Shown in pieces: positions 7,321-12,367 of a stretch of 15,217 nt of DNA. Within the stretch, counting starts at the first letter, position 1, and each line of letters starts with the position of its first letter. A program made the position numbers and the translations under genes. The DNA lies in the NCBI GenBank assembly GCA_029548585.1, contig JAKPNC010000012.1, forward strand, positions 1 to 15,217. Direction: 5' to 3'. The DNA is from a bacterium. Its GTDB lineage: Bacteria; Ratteibacteria; UBA8468; B48-G9; JAFGKM01. The notes beneath the pieces were generated by a model, which did no database searches, was not told where the DNA came from, and saw only the letters and a program-made list of their open reading frames with translations.

Positions 7321-7329
7321 ACCTTCCGT

Positions 7330-8517
7330 TTACATGGAGCCCTCGATGCGGGCAACCTCCATAAGATCCTTGTCTCCCCTGCCGGAGAGACATATGACGA
7401 CGATATCCTTTTCCCTGAATCTTTTTTTATTCTTTACCGCCCAGCCTACCGCGTGAGAGGATTCGAGGGCCGGAATGATTCCCTCGATCCTGGAAAGAAG
7501 GTGGAAGCCTTCAAGCGCATCCCTGTCAAGGGCGTAAACATATTCCGCCCTGCCGGTCTCTTTGTAAAAGGAATGTTCGGGTCCCACTCCGGGGTAATCG
7601 AGGCCGGCAGAGACCGAATGGGTAGGCGTGACCTGTCCGTTAACGTCCTGCAGAAGGTAGGAGAGGCTCCCGTGCAGGATGCCTTTTCTGCCCTTCGAGA
7701 GGGTAGCCGAGTGATATCCCGTGTTGACTCCCCTGCCTCCGGCCTCCACCCCGATGAACTTTACCTTCCTGTTGCCGTAAAACGGGTGGAATAAACCCAT
7801 GCTGTTGCTCCCTCCGCCCACGCAGGCAACAAGGTAATCCGGAAGGCGTTTCTCTTTTTTCATTATCTGCACCCTGGTCTCCTCTCCTATAACCGACTGA
7901 AAATCCCTTACCATGAGCGGGTATGGGTGAAACCCGACGACCGAGCCTATAACGTAGTGTGTGGTTTGGAAATTGGCTATCCAGTCTCTTATGGCCTCGT
8001 TGGTGGCGTCCTTGAGTGTCCTGCTGCCCGTTGCCACGGGCACGACCCTTGCCCCGAGGAGCTTCATCCTGTAAACATTTATCTTCTGCCTCTCACAGTC
8101 TACCTCGCCCATGTATACCACGCATTCCATATTCATGAGAGCCGCGACGGTTGCCGTGGCGACCCCGTGCTGTCCGGCCCCGGTTTCAGCAATGATCCTT
8201 TTCTTGCCAGTGGTTCGCGCAAGCAGTACCTGTCCAAGCGTGTTATTTATCTTGTGGGCGCCGGTGAAAGCAAGGTCTTCCCTCTTCAGGTATGTCCGGC
8301 AACCCGTGTACCTGCTTAAATTCTCCGCCAGGTAAAGAGGGGTGGGGCGTCCTGCGTAATCGGCAAGAAGAGAAGCAAGCTCATTTTTGAATTCCCTGTT
8401 GCGGGATATCCGTGAATAATTGTTTTCAAGTTCTTCTATCGCGGGCATGAGCGTTTCGGGCGCGAAGATCCCGCCGAACGGCCCGTATTTACCGTACCTG
8501 TCAGGAATTGTTTTCAT
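7330..8517 (-). CDS. trpB: Tryptophan synthase beta chain
   Basis: TrpB is the PLP enzyme that condenses indole with serine to make tryptophan. I place the start at the ATG at 8517 (395 aa): it gives a normal N-terminus leading into KYGPFGGIFAPETLMPA and has GAGGAAA about 6 nt upstream. The longer open frame to 8586 is only trpF antiframe text. The PLP lysine is K89 in LKREDLAFTGAHKINN. Other family text is ETGAGQHGVA, the Glu/Gly-rich VGGGSNSMGLF that binds the PLP phosphate, HSVSAGLDYPGVGPEHSF and LSGRGDKD. The 395-aa length and text match the ordinary TrpB1 type that pairs with TrpA. The first 17 bp overlap the 3' end of trpF, so the two are translationally coupled. Confidence 0.96.
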   Translation of the reverse strand: MKTIPDRYGKYGPFGGIFAPETLMPAIEELENNYSRISRNREFKNELASLLADYAGRPTPLYLAENLSRYTGCRTYLKREDLAFTGAHKINNTLGQVLLARTTGKKRIIAETGAGQHGVATATVAALMNMECVVYMGEVDCERQKINVYRMKLLGARVVPVATGSRTLKDATNEAIRDWIANFQTTHYVIGSVVGFHPYPLMVRDFQSVIGEETRVQIMKKEKRLPDYLVACVGGGSNSMGLFHPFYGNRKVKFIGVEAGGRGVNTGYHSATLSKGRKGILHGSLSYLLQDVNGQVTPTHSVSAGLDYPGVGPEHSFYKETGRAEYVYALDRDALEGFHLLSRIEGIIPALESSHAVGWAVKNKKRFREKDIVVICLSGRGDKDLMEVARIEGSM

Positions 8518-9148
8518 AGAATTTCCTCGTGTTGTGGACAAGAAGCTCCATTTTCTCCCTGTCCTTGATGCCCGGGGCCATCTCAACCCCGGAGGCTACG
8601 TCTATGGCGAAAGGTTTGAATCTTGCCAGCACGTCTGCGACGTTTCCGGCCGTGATTCCTCCCGCAAGGAATATCCTTTCCCAGGGCAAAGGCCTGGTTC
8701 CAAGCAGGCTGTAATCAATTCTTCTGCCCGTTCCCCCGTAAGTGTCCCCGGAAGATGAATCGAGCAGTATATAATCGGCCTTGTATATTCTGACGTTTTC
8801 AAGAGATTTTTCATTCTCCACCCTGACCGCCTTTATCACAAGTTTCTCTCCCCTGAACCTGTCCCTGACCTTTTTCGCCAGCCAGGGCGGTTCGTTTCCG
8901 TGCAGCTGGACAGCGTCAAGCCTGAGAACTTTAGCCGTCCTGAAGAGGAATTTTTCGTCAGGATTGACAAATACGCCTACCTTTGCCACGTCTTCCGGCA
9001 GATCCGCAAGCAGTTTTGAAGCTTCCGCAGGCTTGACAAACCTCGGGCTGGGCGGGAAAAAGTTTATTCCCACGTACCTTATACCCAGCCTGACGGCTTC
9101 TTCAATATCCTGCCTTCGGGTAAATCCGCAAATCTTTATCTTAACCAT
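8501..9148 (-). CDS. trpF: Phosphoribosylanthranilate isomerase
   Basis: TrpF converts N-(5'-phosphoribosyl)anthranilate to its carboxyphenylamino-deoxyribulose phosphate form by an Amadori rearrangement. It is 215 aa, a TIM barrel. The catalytic pair is C7 in KIKICGFT and D130 in YILLDSSSG. Other family text is FFPPSPRFV, KVGVFVN, LDAVQLHG (78-84), GGTGRRIDY, LAGGI and IDVASGVE in the phosphate-binding end. It starts 3 bp after the trpC stop, with a GGAAG site inside the trpC end, and overlaps trpB by 17 bp at its own end. It stands alone here, not fused to trpC as in E. coli. Confidence 0.95.
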   Translation of the reverse strand: MVKIKICGFTRRQDIEEAVRLGIRYVGINFFPPSPRFVKPAEASKLLADLPEDVAKVGVFVNPDEKFLFRTAKVLRLDAVQLHGNEPPWLAKKVRDRFRGEKLVIKAVRVENEKSLENVRIYKADYILLDSSSGDTYGGTGRRIDYSLLGTRPLPWERIFLAGGITAGNVADVLARFKPFAIDVASGVEMAPGIKDREKMELLVHNTRKFYENNS

Positions 9149-9151
9149 TTT

Positions 9152-9946
9152 TCATCTTCCGCAAATGAGTTTAAGGTTTTCACCGGGCCGCCCTTCCCTG
9201 AGGAGTGATTCCCCGACCAGCACGCCTCGTACGCCGGCCCTCACGGCATCAAGCACGTCCTGCCTGCTTCTTATGCCGCTTTCGCTTATCACGCTCATTT
9301 CATGTCCCTGCAGGAGTTTCATCAGGCGCGGCGTGGTCCCCGTGTCCGTTTCAAGGGTCCTGAGATTCCTGTTGTTTATTCCAAGGATTTTGCCTTCCCA
9401 GCTATCCACCAGCCTCAATGCCCTCTCAATTTCACCCGGGGTATGAACTTCAACCAGGACCTCGAGACCGATGTTCCGGGCATAGTCCGAAAGTCGCCTG
9501 AAAGACCCGTCGTCGAGGATCCCAAGTATCAGAAGCACGATGTCCGCCCCGTACCTCCGGCCTTCGCTTACCTGCCACGGGTCAATTATGAAATCCTTCA
9601 TGAGTATTGGAATATTCACCGACCGCCTGACATCTTCGAGATCCCGCATAGAGCCATTGAAGAAAGGTTCGCATGTCAGGACGGATATGCCCGCCGCTCC
9701 GTTTGCCTCATATTCAATCGCCGTCCGGCCGGGATCGAGACTCTCCCTGATATTTCCCGCCGAGGGCGAAGAACGCTTTACCTCGGCTATGGCTGAAAAA
9801 GGTCTGCTGTCAAGAATGGCTTTAAGGCTCAATGTCTTTCTTTCATGTCCATCCTTACCCGGGGCAGGTAATCTTCTCTTCCCTTTTTCCACCAGCTCCC
9901 TTTTCGATTCAATGATTTTTTCGAGGACATTCGACCCGTTCTTCAT
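9152..9946 (-). CDS. trpC: Indole-3-glycerol phosphate synthase
   Basis: TrpC closes the indole ring of the TrpF product with loss of CO2 and water, giving indole-3-glycerol phosphate. It is 264 aa, a TIM barrel. Residues in the expected active-site places are E55 and K57 (IAEVKRSSPS), K117 (ILMKDFIID), E166 (LVEVHT), N191 (GINNRNL) and E222 (SESGI), and the C-terminal GVLVGESLLR binds phosphate. The family text ISVLTCEPFFNGS is also present. The ATG overlaps the trpD stop (ATGA), which points to translational coupling, and trpF begins 3 bp after its stop. Confidence 0.96.
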   Translation of the reverse strand: MKNGSNVLEKIIESKRELVEKGKRRLPAPGKDGHERKTLSLKAILDSRPFSAIAEVKRSSPSAGNIRESLDPGRTAIEYEANGAAGISVLTCEPFFNGSMRDLEDVRRSVNIPILMKDFIIDPWQVSEGRRYGADIVLLILGILDDGSFRRLSDYARNIGLEVLVEVHTPGEIERALRLVDSWEGKILGINNRNLRTLETDTGTTPRLMKLLQGHEMSVISESGIRSRQDVLDAVRAGVRGVLVGESLLREGRPGENLKLICGR

Positions 9947-10962
9947 GGCAGTCCCCTTTCCATCTCTTCTATCAGGGCTTCGAACTTTCCGAAAGCCTGT
10001 CCGTTTTCAAGCCTGCCCGAAGCTATTTCAAGCCCATCTTTTATGCTTCCCGCCATCCCGGAGGCTTTAAGCAGGAAGGCCGTATTGAGCAACACAACGT
10101 CCCTCCTGGCTCCTTTTTCCCTGTTGCCGAGTATCGAAGCCAGTATATTGGCATTTTCCGGAACGTCCCCACCTTGAAGGTCCTTGATCGAGCATTTCCT
10201 GAAACCGAAATCCTGCGGGTATATCTCAAACTCCTCTATCTTCTCCGGTGTAACCTCTGAGATATAAGTCCTTCCCGTTAGAGAAATTTCGTCTATTCCG
10301 TCTTCGGAATGAAAGACGTACCCCTTTATGCCGAGTTTTCTGAATACCGGCGGAATGACACCCATGAGGGCATAGTCGTTTACACCCATTATCTGCACTC
10401 CCGACCCGGCGGGATTACACAGGGGCCCGATTGTGTTGAATACCGTCCTGTAACCGAGCTCTTTCCTCACCGTTGCGACATTTTTCATGGCTTTATGGTA
10501 GAGCGGAGCGAAAAGAAAGGCGAATCCATATTTATCCAGAAGCATTTCACTTTTACATGGTTCAATATCTATCTTATAACCGAGGGCCTCCAGCACGTCG
10601 GCGCTTCCGCACCTGCTTGTTACCGATCTGTTTCCGTGTTTTGCCACCGTGAGGCCGCATGCAAACCCGAGGATGGCGGTACATGTGGATATGTTGAAGG
10701 TCCCTGAAGAATCTCCGCCTGTGCCGCACGTGTCACAAATAACCCTGCTTGCCGGTGTTTTGATCTTTTTTGCCTTGTCCCGCAAAAGCCTTGCTGCGCC
10801 GGTTATCTCCGAAGGCTGTTCTCCCTTTATCTTCAGAAGGGTTATAAAGGCGGCAGCCTGGACGGGGGTGATTTTTTCTTCCATTATCTCCTTGAAGACG
10901 TTGTAGCTTTCATCTTCAAGAAGGGTCTTTTTTTCAAGCAGCCTGGCAAATATATCTTTCAT
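9943..10962 (-). CDS. trpD: Anthranilate phosphoribosyltransferase
   Basis: TrpD transfers phosphoribosyl from PRPP to anthranilate, the second committed step to tryptophan. It is 339 aa, the normal length for the stand-alone enzyme not fused to TrpG. The PRPP and anthranilate site motifs are DTCGTGGDSSGTFNIST (77-93), KHGNRSVTSRCGSADVLEALG (108-128), and FAPLYHKAMKNVATVRKELG leading into the hinge text FNTIGPLCNPA. The start has an AAGGAG site 8 nt upstream. It is the first gene of the cluster, about 155 nt downstream of a strong promoter, and overlaps trpC by ATGA. In most bacteria trpE and trpG would come before it; neither is here. Confidence 0.96.
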   Translation of the reverse strand: MKDIFARLLEKKTLLEDESYNVFKEIMEEKITPVQAAAFITLLKIKGEQPSEITGAARLLRDKAKKIKTPASRVICDTCGTGGDSSGTFNISTCTAILGFACGLTVAKHGNRSVTSRCGSADVLEALGYKIDIEPCKSEMLLDKYGFAFLFAPLYHKAMKNVATVRKELGYRTVFNTIGPLCNPAGSGVQIMGVNDYALMGVIPPVFRKLGIKGYVFHSEDGIDEISLTGRTYISEVTPEKIEEFEIYPQDFGFRKCSIKDLQGGDVPENANILASILGNREKGARRDVVLLNTAFLLKASGMAGSIKDGLEIASGRLENGQAFGKFEALIEEMERGLP

Positions 10963-11035
10963 CCTGACATCTCCTTATTTATGCAAAAGAAAGAAAAAGC
11001 GTGAATAAAAAAGGGACGATGCAACGAAGAAAGCT

Positions 11036-11116
11036 TCACCAGCAGAGGCAATGCCGGGGGAAATTCCTGTCCGAAGTATGTTTGATGCGGCCTGATAAGC
11101 ATAAACTCTTATCCAT
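11036..11116 (-). promoter_or_regulatory. Possible trp leader ORF (26 codons, ends Trp-stop)
   Basis: The trp leader RNA contains a 26-codon frame opening with ATG at 11116 and ending CTC TGC TGG TGA, that is Leu-Cys-Trp-stop. The only Trp codon is the last sense codon. If the promoter above it is correct, the transcript starts at or a few bases before this ATG, so translation would have to be leaderless or nearly so. Classical trp leader peptides carry tandem Trp codons followed by alternative hairpins and a terminator. Here T-runs occur downstream, between 11013 and 10983, but I could not find a strong hairpin just before them. The attenuator role is speculative. Confidence 0.25.
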
Positions 11117-11124
11117 AATCTCAA

Positions 11125-11152
11125 ATTATACCACAAAAGTCCAAAGTGTCAA
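11125..11152 (-). promoter_or_regulatory. Promoter of the trp cluster
   Basis: On the minus strand there is an exact -35 TTGACA (11152-11147) and an exact -10 TATAAT (11130-11125) with a 16-bp spacer. Transcription would start near 11118, leaving a leader of about 155 nt before trpD. No TrpR-like palindrome is obvious around the boxes. Two perfect hexamers predict a strong promoter, which would need some form of negative control in a biosynthetic operon. Confidence 0.7.
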
Positions 11153-11424
11153 CAGAAAGAAGTCGGGATTTTTTTATTTCCTCTTTAATTCACATAAAAC
11201 TGAAACATATAGATTTTTAAAAACAGATCTTGTATAGAAACAATTCATGATGACATGACAAAATGTTGCTGGAACCAGCTTTTGTAATGGATTTAATTTA
11301 TCAGACGCCTTTCTTTGCATGTATATCGTATAAAGTTAAAGACGTCCTTAGAATTCTTGATCGCTGGAGTATTAACTGAGGAATATGGCCCGCTGCAAAT
11401 ACATAAACCAAAAACTTCCTTTAT

Positions 11425-11453
11425 TTGTCCTTTGAGCAGAAAGATAATAAAAT
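11425..11453 (+). promoter_or_regulatory. Candidate promoter of the zinc-ribbon gene
   Basis: TTGTCC (11425-11430) is followed after 17 bp by TAAAAT (11448-11453), a fair sigma70 match. The expected start near 11460 leaves a leader of about 22 nt containing the GGAGG ribosome site. By-eye match only. Confidence 0.4.
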
Positions 11454-11482
11454 ATGCTTAATTCTTCTCTACCGGAGGTAAA

Positions 11483-12313
11483 ATGAAATGGAAATGCCCA
11501 CATTGCGGAAACGGCTTGAATGAAGATAATGTAATGGGGGGCGTATGTCCTTCCTGCAAAAAATTATTTTCCAGGCCGGTAATGCTACAGGACGAAATAG
11601 AAGAAGTGGAGAACGGGATAATCCTTTTAAAAGACGTCAAGGAAGGATGGATATCATTTCTCAAAACACTCGACAAGAAAGAAATTCTCGCTGTCTTTTT
11701 CAGGCTTTACAATAAATTCATAGACAACAAGGAGTTGGATGAAAAAGAAATAAAGATTCTTGAAATTCTTAAGACCTCGCTTAACCTGACAAACGAAGAT
11801 GTTAATTATTTTGACGACATACTGCCTTATCTTTACGTAAATGCTGTCAGAACAGGGAAAAAACTTCCCGTGTTAAGCGTGAAGAGGGAAGATGGAGGAC
11901 AGATTGTTCTGAAAAAGGGAGAGGAAACATACTGTGCGGACAATGCCGTTCTCAAAGAGATGAAATCTGTCAGTTTGGGTTACAAGGGAGGTTCAACAGG
12001 CTTCAGTTTCAGGATAGCAAAAGGCGTCAATTACAGGATAGGCGGACACAGAGGGCATGTTGTCAAGGAAGACAGATTTGTTGAAACTTCGCGGGGAATT
12101 CTTCTGCTTACAAATAAGAGACTTTTTATGAGTCCTTACCCGGGAAATAAACCTTTGAATATTCCCCTGAATAAGATTCTTTCCCATAACTGCTTTGACA
12201 ACGGGATTGAGGTATATAAAGAAGGCAGAGAAAAAGGATATTTCCTATCCCTGGGGAAAAGCGGCTCGGTCGAGATCTTCGGGATATGCCTTGGGCATCT
12301 GTTTAACCAGTAA
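11483..12313 (+). CDS. Zinc-ribbon protein with PH/GRAM-like C-terminal domain
   Basis: I do not recognise a named function for this 276-aa protein. Its start is well supported by CCGGAGGTAAA just before the ATG. Residues 1-30 form a zinc ribbon with C5, C8, C22 and C25 (CPHC and CPSC). Residues about 35-125 are acidic and helical; the stretch DNKELDEKEIKILEILKT (81-98) recalls TerB-like helical folds, though weakly. Residues about 155-276 are beta-rich and contain GVNYRIGGHRGHV (181-193) and GILLLTNKRLFMS (205-217). That pattern is seen in bacterial PH/GRAM-like domains of uncharacterised zinc-ribbon proteins. No signal peptide or membrane helix is seen, so it is probably cytoplasmic. It runs in the same direction as the protease gene, 54 bp upstream of it, but may not share its transcript. 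Confidence 0.8.
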   Translation: MKWKCPHCGNGLNEDNVMGGVCPSCKKLFSRPVMLQDEIEEVENGIILLKDVKEGWISFLKTLDKKEILAVFFRLYNKFIDNKELDEKEIKILEILKTSLNLTNEDVNYFDDILPYLYVNAVRTGKKLPVLSVKREDGGQIVLKKGEETYCADNAVLKEMKSVSLGYKGGSTGFSFRIAKGVNYRIGGHRGHVVKEDRFVETSRGILLLTNKRLFMSPYPGNKPLNIPLNKILSHNCFDNGIEVYKEGREKGYFLSLGKSGSVEIFGICLGHLFNQ

Positions 12314-12329
12314 ACCTACGAACAAAAAA

Positions 12330-12358
12330 TTGACAAAATTATTGCCATGGTTTACATT
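12330..12358 (+). promoter_or_regulatory. Candidate promoter at the protease gene start
   Basis: An exact TTGACA (12330-12335) is followed after 17 bp by TACATT (12353-12358, 4 of 6). The predicted transcript start near 12365 is only about 3 nt before the ATG at 12368, which would exclude the GAAGGA ribosome site. Either this is a chance match, or the mRNA is leaderless, or the real start is elsewhere. Confidence 0.3.
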
Positions 12359-12367
12359 GAAGGAACG

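Larger units (their letters stand above)
10963..11482. other. Intergenic region between the trp cluster and the zinc-ribbon gene
   Basis: This ~520-bp spacer is AT-rich, especially 11160-11250. Its left part holds the trp promoter and leader on the minus strand; its right end holds a candidate promoter and the ribosome site for the plus-strand gene at 11483. In the middle there is only a 38-codon frame (11263-11379, +) with no Shine-Dalgarno and a short inverted repeat GCTGGAACCAGC (11268-11279). I see no convincing protein gene, tRNA, T-box or riboswitch. Confidence 0.6.

Noticed and set aside
8518..8586. Longer trpB start 23 codons upstream
   Set aside because: The extension lies within trpF, does not resemble a TrpB N-terminus, and the ATG at 8517 has a good GAGGAAA site.
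10983..11013. Attenuator terminator in the trp leader
   Set aside because: T-runs are present on the minus strand, but I found no strong GC-rich hairpin directly before them, so I do not list a terminator.
11268..11279. Inverted repeat GCTGGAACCAGC followed by TTTTG as a terminator
   Set aside because: The practical stem is only 4 bp with a 4-nt loop and the T-run is short. No gene ends nearby on the plus strand.
11263..11379. 38-codon frame in the trp upstream region
   Set aside because: No ribosome site, no recognisable motif, and a length common by chance in AT-rich DNA.
12347..12349. Upstream in-frame ATG for the protease gene
   Set aside because: It has no ribosome site and would put seven residues before an otherwise standard signal peptide.
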